Positions 8,901-17,402 of a stretch of 64,000 nucleotides of DNA are shown here, piece by piece. Under the pieces are notes generated by a model. That model ran no database searches. It saw nothing but the letters and a program-made list of their open reading frames with translations, and had not been told where the DNA came from. The number at the start of each line of letters is the position of its first letter. Within the stretch, counting starts at the first letter, position 1. Source of the DNA: Chitinophagaceae bacterium (lineage in GTDB: Bacteria > Bacteroidota > Bacteroidia > Chitinophagales > Chitinophagaceae). The stretch is taken from NCBI GenBank assembly GCA_019638625.1, contig JAHBTK010000005.1, positions 310,001 to 374,000 of the forward strand, read 5' to 3'. A program made the position numbers and the translations under genes.

Positions 8901-11044
8901 GCGCTACCACGCAGACCATCAATGTAAGCACGGCGAACACTTATACCGTGACCGTGACACTGAACGGTTGCAGCAGCAGCGACAGCAAGACAATAACAGT
9001 AAATACACCACCGGTCGTAGACCTGGGTCCGGATGAAGAGATCTGTTCCGGAGCCAGCATAACCCTTGACGCGGGCGACTTCCCGGGGGCAACCTATAGC
9101 TGGAGCACCGGCGCTACTACGCGTACGATCAGCGTAAGCGCAGCTAACACTTACACTGTGACCGTGACCCTGAATGGTTGCAGTGGCAGCGATAGCAAAA
9201 CCGTGACTTTGGGAGCAAGCCTTACTGTTGACCTGGGACCAGATGTAAATGTCTGCAGAATCGGTGGTTTACACCAGTTGACAGTTACGACGCCGGGAGT
9301 AAGTTCAATAACCTGGGATTCTGATTCAGACCCGGCTTTTGGACCAAGTTTCCAGAACCAGCCGGATGCATTTTTGGAGAGACCAGGTAAATACTGGGTT
9401 ACTGTCCAGAAAAATGGTTGCGTAGCCAGTGATACCGTGTTGGTAGGTACAACGATAGGTATAAACGTTGGATTTACTCATAGCCAGACAACCACTTGTT
9501 TACCCTATAAAGTTAAATTTACTTCCAACGGGCTAACTTCTGTTAACTGTGGTAATGTTTCAAAATACAAATGGGATTTTGGAGACGGACAGGTAGTGGT
9601 TTATAATGCAACAGTGACACCGGCTCAGCGAAACCCGGAACACGAATACCTTCAAACAGGAACCTTTGATGTGACGCTAACGGTTTATAATACTTATAAT
9701 GACTCAGCATCGGTTACCCACCAGGTGACGGTTACCGGCGGCGGAGCAGCGGTAAATCTTGGCAATGACACTACTATTTGCCAGGGAACTACCCTGACGC
9801 TGGATGCTGGTGAATTTACCGGAGCCACATATGAATGGAGCAATGGGCATACCGGCAGAACTATAGACGTAACACAGAGCGGCAACTACTGGGTGTTGGT
9901 AACTGTAGCCGGATGTACCAGCAGGGACGATATAACAGTATCTGTTGTAAACGGACTGACGGTAGACCTGGGCAGCGACACTACGGTATGTATCGGAAAC
10001 AACATTACCCTGGATGCAGGTCATGCGGGCGCTTCCTATCTCTGGAGTACCGGCGCTACCAGCCGCACAATAGACCTTACGATGACACAGGAGGGTAGTT
10101 ATACCTACACTGTGGCAGTCAATAAGGACGGTTGTTCAGGTGATGATGAGATAACTATTCACGTGAATACCAGCATACCGGTTACACTCGGTGATGATGT
10201 AACTATCTGCGCGGGTTCAAGTATCGTATTGGATGCAGGATATCCCGGAGCCACCTACCTGTGGCATGACAATGAGACCACTCAGACGAGAACTGTTAAT
10301 ACCGCGGGCATCTATAGTGTAAGCGTGACCAGTAACGGTTGTACAGGCAGCGCCCAGATCAATGTGTCTCTGATGGATGCTCCGACCGCGGTTGATCTTG
10401 GTAATGATACCACATTATGTTTCGGCAATACGATAACACTCGATGCAGGCAACCCGGGCGCTTCCTATCTCTGGAGCACCGGCGCCACTACACAGACGAT
10501 TGTGGTTTCTGCTTCCGGCACTTATTGGGTGAAAGTAACTTCCTGCAGTGTGGAGGTAGAGGATGAAATAGTGGTAACGACCAGCAGTGCACCGACGCCC
10601 TCCATTACTCAATCCGGTAATGAACTGATCTCATCTCCTGCGGATTCGTACCAATGGTATAAAGGCGGAGAACTGATCCCTGGTGCAACCGCCAGAAGCC
10701 TGAAACCTAAAGGTTATGGAAATTACAGTGTGGTGGTAGGCAGCGGCGATTGTTTGGGTGAAGCCAATTACTTCTTTGTACCGAACGGAGAAATATACCT
10801 TGGTGACATCCGCGTGAAGGTAACGCCGAACCCAAGCTATGGTCAACCGAAACTGATATTGTCTAAACTGCCGCACAAACAGGTTAAAGTGTCTGTGTTC
10901 GACAGGATCGGAAGAAAAGTGTTGGTTACCTATATAGTCAATACGGTGAATGAACTTGACCTGACCGCATTTGCGAAGGGTGAATACTTTGCCGAGCTTA
11001 TTCTGGATGACCAGCGGGTAATAATACCGATCATAACCCAATAG
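5936..11044 (+). CDS. giant PKD/Ig-like repeat adhesin with T9SS sorting domain
   Basis: A 1702-residue secreted protein. The signal peptide is MKKFIRLQILFLLTFGNLFA. Three PKD domains are marked by EWNFGDGN near residue 66, RWDFGDGT near 480 and KWDFGDGQ near 1215. Between and after them run about fifteen Ig-like units of about 70 residues with the pattern LGPDxTICSGSSITLDAG, then YSWSTGATT, then NGCSGSD. The last 75 residues (VKVTPNPSYGQ to the end, with KVSVFDRIGRKV) fit a type A T9SS C-terminal sorting domain, so export through the outer membrane and surface anchoring are expected. Units at 8381-9010 are nearly identical at the DNA level. A strong terminator follows the stop. The likely role is adhesion or a surface matrix; no enzyme domain is seen. 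Confidence 0.93.
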   Translation: MKKFIRLQILFLLTFGNLFAGEGEKGLAPPVAGFTVSTNQGCAPLAVTFTSTSTSPGDPIVSYEWNFGDGNIVITSVPTVSHTYTTGSSGDMEISLRITTQSNATNLFIHPYNMHVNAPNLGPDREVCASEFLSGYELDANVSGSFPRLWSTGSNMGTTKVFEPGTYWVETTDNINGCFRRDTVIISSPIVLNYTYTELSNCGGTVQTKFIDNTVEPGCSGPTVADYKYTQIISGPAHLYDESEDDDPEYTFTTEGTYELLIYHMYGDIEMEDTISFTITFADPNPPTPPALGPDKTICPGGSVTLDAGYEAGVVYSWSPASGLSNPSIYNPVASPGSTQLYTVTKTKCGNTVSGSVTVNVGPPLTVDLGPDTEMCSGQFFDVHTGITGPATFTWTCSTDPLYGPLIGNEPSATIFQPGIYTVTVVKDGCTARDTLVVSPRPSADADFSVSQSGSCAPVTVSITDATVLICGSGPSYRWDFGDGTIINYAHPVTSAQKNPTHIYNAAGTYTITLIVTLGASKDTTTQTVTVAGSSVPVNLGADQTICSGGNITLDAGSFPGATYNWSTGATSQTINVSAAGEYWVEVTSSGCSGRDTVEVSLSPSLVVDLGPDEAICQGSSTTLDAGDFPGATYSWSTGESTRTITVSAGATYTVTVTLNGCSGSDSKNVTVNTPPEVDLGLDEEICSGTTLTLDAGNFPGATYSWSTGETTRTIDVTESDYYSVTVTVNGCSGTAGKFVDVRLTPEVNLGPDQTVCAGTSVMLDAGMYFGATYLWNTGYAFRLLNVTTPGTYSVEVDLNGCIGSDEVIITHTAPPVVDLGPDQTICSGSSITLDAGTFPGATYSWSTGATTQTINVSTANTYTVTVTLNGCSSSDSKTITVNTPPVVDLGPDQTICSGSSITLDAGTFPGATYSWSTGATTQTINVSTANTYTVTVTLNGCSSSDSKTITVNTPPVVDLGPDQTICSGSSITLDAGTFPGATYSWSTGATTQTINVSTANTYTVTVTLNGCSSSDSKTITVNTPPVVDLGPDEEICSGASITLDAGDFPGATYSWSTGATTRTISVSAANTYTVTVTLNGCSGSDSKTVTLGASLTVDLGPDVNVCRIGGLHQLTVTTPGVSSITWDSDSDPAFGPSFQNQPDAFLERPGKYWVTVQKNGCVASDTVLVGTTIGINVGFTHSQTTTCLPYKVKFTSNGLTSVNCGNVSKYKWDFGDGQVVVYNATVTPAQRNPEHEYLQTGTFDVTLTVYNTYNDSASVTHQVTVTGGGAAVNLGNDTTICQGTTLTLDAGEFTGATYEWSNGHTGRTIDVTQSGNYWVLVTVAGCTSRDDITVSVVNGLTVDLGSDTTVCIGNNITLDAGHAGASYLWSTGATSRTIDLTMTQEGSYTYTVAVNKDGCSGDDEITIHVNTSIPVTLGDDVTICAGSSIVLDAGYPGATYLWHDNETTQTRTVNTAGIYSVSVTSNGCTGSAQINVSLMDAPTAVDLGNDTTLCFGNTITLDAGNPGASYLWSTGATTQTIVVSASGTYWVKVTSCSVEVEDEIVVTTSSAPTPSITQSGNELISSPADSYQWYKGGELIPGATARSLKPKGYGNYSVVVGSGDCLGEANYFFVPNGEIYLGDIRVKVTPNPSYGQPKLILSKLPHKQVKVSVFDRIGRKVLVTYIVNTVNELDLTAFAKGEYFAELILDDQRVIIPIITQ
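8381..9010 (+). repeat. three tandem 210-bp coding repeats
   Basis: Units start at 8381, 8591 and 8801, each beginning CCGGTTGTAGACCTCGGTCC. The first two copies are identical over 210 bases. The third is the same for about 178 bases and then carries a few substitutions. A diverged fourth unit begins at 9011. Each unit encodes exactly 70 residues, so copy-number change keeps the frame. Flanking Ig-like units of the same gene differ at many synonymous positions, which points to recent duplication or gene conversion here. Confidence 0.97.
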
Positions 11045-11062
11045 ATCAGATAACATCAACAA

Positions 11063-11100
11063 CAAAGAAAAAGCCGCCCTTTCGGGCGGCTTTTTCTTTG
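11063..11100. terminator. bidirectional rho-independent terminator
   Basis: A perfect 17-bp inverted repeat (11063-11079 with 11084-11100) closes on the loop TTTC. The stem has a GC core (GCCGCCC/GGGCGGC) flanked by A5 on one side and T5 on the other, so each strand ends in a U-tract. It lies between convergent genes, 19 bases after the adhesin stop and 17 before the carboxypeptidase stop, and can serve both. Confidence 0.95.
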
Positions 11101-11117
11101 TATGGTAATCAGACGAT

Positions 11118-13637
11118 CTACTGGCCAACCAAAAATAAAGCGTTGGTAAACAGCAGTTTTCCATTTTGCCAGAAATTCCGGAACAGGACATTATCCGCCA
11201 GATAGACGATATTTCCCCTGCCGATACCCTGTACACCGAAAACCACCCCATCGTTAAGTTTCTTTTTAAGCCGGGCGCCTACAAATCCCGACAAAAGATT
11301 ATCTTTTTTTATTACTCCCACATTCCAGCCATTGTCTATAAATTCATACACATTATTATCCATTTTTAAGGTGTAGTAGGTAGCCGGGTAACCGAAGGCC
11401 AACGGATGGGTGATATCCATGTCTACTTTATACACGGAGCCGGGGGTCATACCGGAGATGTAGTCCCTTTCCTGGTTTTCATAAATTTTCAGTGCAGCAT
11501 ATTTATCTTTTTTCTCGGTACTGTCATCTTCGTCTTTTTTAAACTTTAACTCTTCCGTTGCTTTTGCCAGCCCGGCAACAGCATTTTCCAGCGCAATGAT
11601 CTTACCGCCCTGGCTAACCCAGCTTTTTACTGTTTCCCACTGTTTTTTATCGGTTAAAAATGAATAATTACCGTCCGCGAGGATCAATACATCCACTTCG
11701 CTCCAGGTGATACGACCAAGATCGTTGCTATTGACAAGGGTTACCGGGTAATCCAGTTCCTGCTCCATAAAATGCCAGACTTCCCCGGCAGCGTTTGAAT
11801 AGGCATCTGTTCCGGATAACAGTATTGCTCTGGGGGCTTTCATGAAAGCGACATTCCTGCTTCCGAAATCGTAGCCTTTATCTACAAAACCGGTACTTAC
11901 CGGATATATTTTTACATTTTCCGCGTTGGCGATATCCGTTGTAAGTTTCCACAATCCGGCAGCATCCAGGCTGTTGTTGCTGGTTTTTAACACCAATACG
12001 GCGCCTCTTTTAAAGGCAACCCCGTTTATTTCAAAATCATTTTTGGCAAACCGCAGCCGGATCCCTTTTTGCAGTAACTGCCCGGTTACCCTGGCGCTTT
12101 TTAATCCTTCCCAGGGTATCACATAGCCGTAGGTGTCAACGGGTGTATTCTGCACGGGATCGGCCTTTTTATAAGCCGACGACACATTTATTTTGTCTTT
12201 CACCGCATAGGCGGTAACTCCGTATACATAAGGCAGGGCCCAGGCGGTAATGTCATAAGTTGCCGTGTCTACAAGTTTGGGTTGAGGATCGAATAACACC
12301 GATATTAATGTTGATTTCGGCTGAAGGGAACTGATAACAATATCCCTGGCTCCTATAGAGAATGTTTCATCTTTTCCCGTAGCATAATTATACCCCCTGC
12401 CGGAGCCGGAGCCTGAATGATATTCGATATTATTCTTATCCAGCAGTTCCATCAAAGAGTTGAGGTTCTGTTCCTGCGCGGCATTGTGTTTTATTACATA
12501 GGTTTTATAGTTACCTGTCCCCTTTGAAAGGGCATTGTTAAAAAAGTTTCTGAACTCGCTGATAAGCCTGCCTGCATGTAGCGAAGAAATTTCAATAGTG
12601 CTCATGCCGCTGGTATAGTGATGTATCAGCCGGTCATAAAGGGTAAGGGTATCCCCTTCTCTTTTCAGAACGCCACGTCCGGCAGACCCGCCACCAGCCT
12701 GCTCATAGGTCATGCCAATGGCGCCATTGTAAATAGGGTAGGTGTCGCCGTAAGACGGATAGTAAAGGTCAAATACTTCTTTGGTAAAATAGAGCCAGCC
12801 GTTTTTGTCAAAATACTTCGCGTTATTTTTTCCTATCGATTGTTGAAAATCTCTCTGCCAGGCGGTAATTATTTCGTGGTAGGGCTGCGCAGCAGGGGCA
12901 AAATAGTAGGGGTTATTAATTCCCTGTTCATGGTAGTCTACATGAATTTGAGGATACCATTGCTGGTACAGTTTCAAACGCTGCCGGCTTTCCAGTTGAG
13001 TCTGCCAGGCCCAATCCCGGTTCAGGTCAAAATTATAATGGTTGGTCCTTCCCCCGGGCCATGGTTCCCTGTGTTCCCGGGCATATAGTTGCGGGTTATA
13101 CTGTTTGCCGACAACACTGTTGAACCAATTCACATAACGGTCTCTCCCGTCGGGGTTTATACAGGGGTCAATCACCACTACCGTATTTTTCAGCCATTCT
13201 TTTGTCTGGCTGTTGCCGGGGTTTACCAATTCGTATATCGTAAGCAGGGCGGCTTCAGACGAAGATGTTTCATTGCCATGTACATTATAGCTTAACCACA
13301 CGATAGCAGGTGCAGCGGTGTCAGCCGCCATCCGGTCTTTTGCAATATTAGCCAACCGCAGGTTGTTCATTCTTATTCGTTCCAGGTCACGTATATTATT
13401 CTCCGCGGATATAAAAGCTGCCAGCAAAGGGCGCCCCTCATTCGTCTCGCCATAGGAGATGAGCTTTACCAGGGGAGAATTGGAAGCGACATGGTTAAAA
13501 TAGCTTACTATTTTATGATGCGGTGTATATTTCTCTCCCAGCGGATATCCCAGGAATTTTTCAGGTGATTGCAACTGGCTAAAAACTGACGAGTTGGCTA
13601 ACAGTAAAACAAGGATTACAAATACCGTCTTTTTCAT
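11118..13637 (-). CDS. secreted M14 family zinc carboxypeptidase
   Basis: An 839-residue exported metallopeptidase from the ATG at 13637, which begins a clear signal peptide (MKKTVFVILVLLLANSS). The frame continues 18 codons upstream, but that extension is not signal-like. Zinc ligands H120 and E123 are in NVHGNETSSSEA, and the third histidine is in IHVDYHEQG near residue 236. NPDGRDRYVNWFN and NRDWAW carry other conserved M14 positions. The C-terminal 300 residues look like a class I glutamine amidotransferase-like (beta-galactosidase trimerisation type) fold with ILLSGTDAYSN and VDVLILADGNY, common in long Bacteroidota M14 proteins. The likely role is periplasmic or extracellular peptide degradation. 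It shares the downstream terminator with the adhesin. Confidence 0.93.
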   Translation of the reverse strand: MKKTVFVILVLLLANSSVFSQLQSPEKFLGYPLGEKYTPHHKIVSYFNHVASNSPLVKLISYGETNEGRPLLAAFISAENNIRDLERIRMNNLRLANIAKDRMAADTAAPAIVWLSYNVHGNETSSSEAALLTIYELVNPGNSQTKEWLKNTVVVIDPCINPDGRDRYVNWFNSVVGKQYNPQLYAREHREPWPGGRTNHYNFDLNRDWAWQTQLESRQRLKLYQQWYPQIHVDYHEQGINNPYYFAPAAQPYHEIITAWQRDFQQSIGKNNAKYFDKNGWLYFTKEVFDLYYPSYGDTYPIYNGAIGMTYEQAGGGSAGRGVLKREGDTLTLYDRLIHHYTSGMSTIEISSLHAGRLISEFRNFFNNALSKGTGNYKTYVIKHNAAQEQNLNSLMELLDKNNIEYHSGSGSGRGYNYATGKDETFSIGARDIVISSLQPKSTLISVLFDPQPKLVDTATYDITAWALPYVYGVTAYAVKDKINVSSAYKKADPVQNTPVDTYGYVIPWEGLKSARVTGQLLQKGIRLRFAKNDFEINGVAFKRGAVLVLKTSNNSLDAAGLWKLTTDIANAENVKIYPVSTGFVDKGYDFGSRNVAFMKAPRAILLSGTDAYSNAAGEVWHFMEQELDYPVTLVNSNDLGRITWSEVDVLILADGNYSFLTDKKQWETVKSWVSQGGKIIALENAVAGLAKATEELKFKKDEDDSTEKKDKYAALKIYENQERDYISGMTPGSVYKVDMDITHPLAFGYPATYYTLKMDNNVYEFIDNGWNVGVIKKDNLLSGFVGARLKKKLNDGVVFGVQGIGRGNIVYLADNVLFRNFWQNGKLLFTNALFLVGQ

Positions 13638-13847
13638 GCGTATGTGTTTTAGTTCTCCGCCGGAGGCGGCTGATATTTTGTTACATGGCAATCCCTGGTA
13701 ACCATCCCCTGCAGACGTGTGAAGCTGCCAGGCATTTCATGTTGTTGTGATTATTTCGGCAATATAGTAAACACTTGCGGTTGAAAGGCTGATATCACCC
13801 GATTTTAGTTTTGATCTCCTAAACTGCATGCTGACCGGACCAGAACT

Positions 13848-13874
13848 TTGCTATATAATTCTTAAGTATATTTG
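13848..13874 (+). promoter_or_regulatory. candidate Bacteroidota-type promoter for ggt
   Basis: TATATTTG at 13867-13874 matches the -7 consensus TAnnTTTG. A TTG at 13848-13850 lies 16 bases before it, slightly shorter than the usual 17-20. Transcription would start about 11 bases before the ggt ATG. Confidence 0.4.
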
Positions 13875-13891
13875 TTTCTAATCAAGTTTTC

Positions 13892-15604
13892 ATGAGAGCT
13901 TTTATTGCGGTTCCTATATTAATGGTGATGCTGACCGGGCGGTCCTGCAGACCATCAAATGCTGAAAGTCCTTTTTCTTATACCATTCAAAAATCTGTTG
14001 TTGCCGGTAACGGCGCGGTGGTCTCTGCTCATCCTTTGGCCAGCAGGGTGGGGGTAGAAATTCTAAAGCAGGGTGGTAATGCAGTGGATGCGGCAATAGC
14101 TGTTCAATTGGCACTGGCGGTGGTATATCCTGGCGCAGGTAATATCGGCGGCGGTGGATTTATGGTGGCTCATTTGCAGGATGGGAGGAATATAGCGATT
14201 GATTACAGGGAGGCAGCCCCGGCCGCAGCCTCCAGGGATATGTACCTGGATAGCAGCGGAAACCCGGTGATGTCGCTCAGCCAGAGAGGGCATTTGTCAG
14301 CCGGTGTTCCCGGAACGGTGGCAGGTTTATTTGCTTCGCTGAAATATGGCAGCCTGCCTTTTGAAAACCTTATCCGGCCGGCGATTGAACTGGCTGAAAA
14401 GGGCTTTGCAATTACCGCATCGGAGGCGAACGGCCTGAACCGCCTGCAGGAAGATTTTAAACGATACAACAGCTCCAAAACGGCTTTTGAAAAAGAGTCC
14501 GGATGGAATACCAACGATACCCTGCTCCAGCCGGAACTTGCTGAAACTTTAAAACGGATCCGGGACAATGGACAAAAGGGCTTTTATGAAGGAGAAACTG
14601 CCAGGCTTATTGTGGAAGAAATGAAAAAAGGAAATGGCATTATTACAAGGGACGATCTCATGAATTATGCCGCCAAAGAAAGGACTCCCGTGGTTTTTGA
14701 TTATAAGGGGTATACATTGGTAAGTATGCCGTTGCCCAGTAGTGGTGGCATCATTATTGAACAATGTTTGAAGATGATAGAAAACAAAGGTATCGAACAA
14801 ATGGGCTTTCACTCTGCAGACGCCGTGCAATTGATGGTGGAGGCAGAAAGAAGAGCTTATGCCGACCGGGCTGAATATATGGGAGATCCTGATTTTTATA
14901 AAGCTCCTGTTGCCCGACTGGTAGAGGCTGACTACCTGGAGAAGCGAATGGCTGATTTCGTACCGGGCAAAGCGGGCAGTAGTGAAAGTGTAAAAGCGGG
15001 ACAGTTTCCAAAGGAAAGTGAGGAGACTACGCATATCTCCATAGCCGATAAATGGGGAAATATGGTAGCGGTTACCACCACCCTGAATGATCACTACGGA
15101 AGCAGAACAGTAGTAAGCGGAGCCGGATTTGTGCTGAATGACGAAATGGATGATTTTAGTGTGAAACCGGGAGTGCCGAATATGTATGGAGCGATCGGTA
15201 CGGAGGCCAACGCGATCGTGCCGGGCAAACGCATGTTAAGTTCAATGACGCCTACTATTATCCTGAAGGAAAATACACCTTTCCTGGTAGTAGGTACTCC
15301 CGGCGGCACCACTATACCTACTTCTGTTTTTCAAAGCATTGTGAATGTTATCGACTTTAAACTTTCCCCTTCCGACGCCGTAAATAAGCCAAAATTTCAT
15401 CATCAGTGGCTGCCCGATGAGGTGTTTGTGGAAGAGGACTTTCCTGCTGCTACCCTTGATTCATTAAGGCAGATGGGTTATAAGATCACTCCCAGGGGAA
15501 AGATCGGCAGGACCGAGATGATAAAGATAAAAAAAGAAGGGCAGGAATACCGGTTGGAGGCGGTGGCTGACCACCGTGGAGATGATGCCGCAGAAGGGTA
15601 TTAG
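13892..15604 (+). CDS. ggt: gamma-glutamyltransferase
   Basis: Cleaves gamma-glutamyl bonds, for example in glutathione, and transfers the glutamyl group. The 570-residue precursor has an N-terminal hydrophobic segment ending in a possible lipobox (LTGRSC), so it may be a lipoprotein facing the periplasm. The large-subunit start NGAVVSAHPLAS and GGNAVDAAIA are typical. The autoprocessing site is T379-T380-H381 (ETTHISI); the first Thr should become the nucleophile of the small subunit. GAGFVLNDEMDDFS, MLSSMTPT and VVGTPGG complete the active-site segments. The length fits the family. It stands alone, divergent from the carboxypeptidase gene. Confidence 0.95.
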   Translation: MRAFIAVPILMVMLTGRSCRPSNAESPFSYTIQKSVVAGNGAVVSAHPLASRVGVEILKQGGNAVDAAIAVQLALAVVYPGAGNIGGGGFMVAHLQDGRNIAIDYREAAPAAASRDMYLDSSGNPVMSLSQRGHLSAGVPGTVAGLFASLKYGSLPFENLIRPAIELAEKGFAITASEANGLNRLQEDFKRYNSSKTAFEKESGWNTNDTLLQPELAETLKRIRDNGQKGFYEGETARLIVEEMKKGNGIITRDDLMNYAAKERTPVVFDYKGYTLVSMPLPSSGGIIIEQCLKMIENKGIEQMGFHSADAVQLMVEAERRAYADRAEYMGDPDFYKAPVARLVEADYLEKRMADFVPGKAGSSESVKAGQFPKESEETTHISIADKWGNMVAVTTTLNDHYGSRTVVSGAGFVLNDEMDDFSVKPGVPNMYGAIGTEANAIVPGKRMLSSMTPTIILKENTPFLVVGTPGGTTIPTSVFQSIVNVIDFKLSPSDAVNKPKFHHQWLPDEVFVEEDFPAATLDSLRQMGYKITPRGKIGRTEMIKIKKEGQEYRLEAVADHRGDDAAEGY

Positions 15605-15615
15605 GAGTTGATATA

Positions 15616-15659
15616 GATTAAATTTTAATCTGATCTACAACCATTATTAAAATTTAATC
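15616..15659. repeat. 14-bp AT-rich inverted repeat after ggt
   Basis: GATTAAATTTTAAT at 15616-15629 pairs perfectly with 15646-15659 across a 16-base spacer. An 11-base direct repeat TAATCGTATAA follows at 15655 and 15692. It sits between ggt and the next lipoprotein gene. It could be a weak terminator or an operator; there is no GC core and no clear U-tract. Confidence 0.5.
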
Positions 15660-15710
15660 GTATAATTAATTTCAAACTGAATCCGGAGAGCTAATCGTAT
15701 AAATTATTTT

Positions 15711-16682
15711 ATGAATTTGTCTTTAAAACTGGCGGGCTTTTTTTTGATTGTGGTTGTTTGTTCGTGTCGCAGGAACCGTCCTATAGACCCCGGTGAGCCT
15801 AATCCGCCTGATACGACAATTGTTACGCATCCTCTGGCACCCCCTCCTTCTTCTATTGAATTTGAAAATCGCTACAATACCACGCTTAAGCTGGATTTTG
15901 ATTACTCCGTTCCCAATACGATAGATGTTAAGTTGGATGGCAATACCGCCGTTCACTACCTATATAACAATGGCTATCTGCAACAGGTGGAATATTTTGA
16001 CGGCTCGGGTAACACAGCCGGAAAGTTTACAGTGGAAAGAGTGGGTAATACCGTCAACCGGGTGATCATGGAGCACGTGGACCCGGTAACCAGTATTAAA
16101 GATTGGGATACCCTGGCAGTGGCTTTCACCGGTTTGCCCGGTCAGTCGGACATGACGGTAAATGGCAAATACTTTACCGATGTGCCCATAACGGTGAAAT
16201 ATACCTACCAGGACAGCCTGGTGCGAAAAATTGACGGTGGCGAGTTCGAAGCCTCGGTATTTCTGCCTTCCTACCAATTTACCTACGACGAAAAGAAACG
16301 CCTGGCATTAAAAACCACCGATTCCTATTACGGTACTTCCTATGCCTACGGGGATGTTGCCGGTAGTGGTCTGGACAGCCTGTACCTGGTATTGGGTGGC
16401 AAAGATGGCTATTTACTCGAAGGGTTGCTGTTTTACGATGAATACCTCAGCGTCTTTTTCTATCCACTGCAGATCATACTCGAAGACGTAGGAATTGAAC
16501 TGGATGCGCTTATCCACCGGTACGGCGCTCTTCGTGAAGTTCGAACTGTTCCTAACGGTTCCGACTATACGGAAATCAAAGTATTTACCATTCAGAATAC
16601 ATTTGATGACAAAAAGCGGGTGATCACCAGCCGGATATTCCGTGGATCGGAGTACTACGCAAATTATTCTATTGCTTATTAG
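15711..16682 (+). CDS. hypothetical lipoprotein
   Basis: A 323-residue protein with a lipoprotein signal: a hydrophobic run ending VVVCSC at residue 19, followed by RRNRPIDPGEPNPPD, a proline-rich linker typical of exported Bacteroidota lipoproteins. The rest is rich in Tyr and Asp with repeated beta-type segments such as NYTLxY-like strands, YTYQDSLVRKIDGG, FTYDEKKRL and NTFDDKKRVI. These recall the YD-repeat-like DUF4595 style of lipoprotein, but I cannot assign a family. No catalytic motif is visible. It is followed by trmH after 94 bases on the same strand. Confidence 0.8.
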   Translation: MNLSLKLAGFFLIVVVCSCRRNRPIDPGEPNPPDTTIVTHPLAPPPSSIEFENRYNTTLKLDFDYSVPNTIDVKLDGNTAVHYLYNNGYLQQVEYFDGSGNTAGKFTVERVGNTVNRVIMEHVDPVTSIKDWDTLAVAFTGLPGQSDMTVNGKYFTDVPITVKYTYQDSLVRKIDGGEFEASVFLPSYQFTYDEKKRLALKTTDSYYGTSYAYGDVAGSGLDSLYLVLGGKDGYLLEGLLFYDEYLSVFFYPLQIILEDVGIELDALIHRYGALREVRTVPNGSDYTEIKVFTIQNTFDDKKRVITSRIFRGSEYYANYSIAY

Positions 16683-16776
16683 CCGTTCGTAATTCCGCTG
16701 ATAGCCTTTCTTCAGCCTGTTTCCTTTTAGCTTCTGCCACCCATTGGTTAACTTCGGGCCTTTAAAAGATTTTTTA

Positions 16777-17376
16777 ATGACTCCGGAGAGAAAAGAAAGA
16801 CTACTGACTGTACTGAACAAAAGGCAGGATGATCTGGCTGTGGTACTGGAAAATGTTTTCGACCCCCATAATATTTCGGCCGTTATGCGTAGTTGTGATG
16901 CAGTAGGCATCCAGGACCTCTATGTTTTAAACACCAAAATCCCCCGCCATAAAAAATGGGGCGCTAAAAGCTCCTCCAGCGCTGCCAAATGGCTGACCAT
17001 TCACCAGTACACAGATGCCGGGGAGTGCTTCCGGCACCTTCGCAGCCGCTATAAAAAAATACTCGCTACTCACCTGAGTGCGAATGCTGTTGACCTGTAT
17101 GATATTGACTTCAGGGAATCTATTGCCCTGGTTTTTGGCAACGAACATTCCGGCGTAAGTGAGGAAATTATGCCCTATACGGATGGAAATTTTATCATTC
17201 CACAGGTTGGGATCATTAAATCGCTTAATATTTCCGTAGCATGCGCAGTCAGTATTTATGAAGCGTATCGTCAAAAGCAGGCGGCAGGGCATTATGCCAA
17301 CCCTGCTTTGCCGGCTGAAAGAAGACAGGAACTGATGAACGAATGGGGCTTCCTGCCGGGTGAAACCGATGCCTGA
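16777..17376 (+). CDS. trmH: TrmH family tRNA/rRNA 2'-O-methyltransferase
   Basis: SPOUT-class enzyme that methylates ribose 2'-OH using S-adenosylmethionine. The ATG at 16777 is preferred to the TTG at 16744 because the conserved part begins with MTPERKERL; this gives 199 residues. Motif 1 is ENVFDPHNISAVMRSCDAVG with N32 and R38. Motif 2 is LVFGNEHSGVSEEI near residue 115. Motif 3 is IPQVGIIKSLNISVACAVSI near residue 140 and forms the knot and cofactor site. TrmH proper makes Gm18 in tRNA and has this short length and the SLNISVA segment, so trmH is the best call. It heads a same-strand run with the ABC-2 permease and ketosynthase genes. Confidence 0.88.
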   Translation: MTPERKERLLTVLNKRQDDLAVVLENVFDPHNISAVMRSCDAVGIQDLYVLNTKIPRHKKWGAKSSSSAAKWLTIHQYTDAGECFRHLRSRYKKILATHLSANAVDLYDIDFRESIALVFGNEHSGVSEEIMPYTDGNFIIPQVGIIKSLNISVACAVSIYEAYRQKQAAGHYANPALPAERRQELMNEWGFLPGETDA

Positions 17377-17402
17377 TTATGATTTAAAAAAGAGACGGTA
17401 TC

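Noticed and set aside
8381..9010. CRISPR-like tandem repeats
   Set aside because: The repeats are 210 bases, contiguous without spacers and in frame inside an adhesin gene; no cas genes are present.
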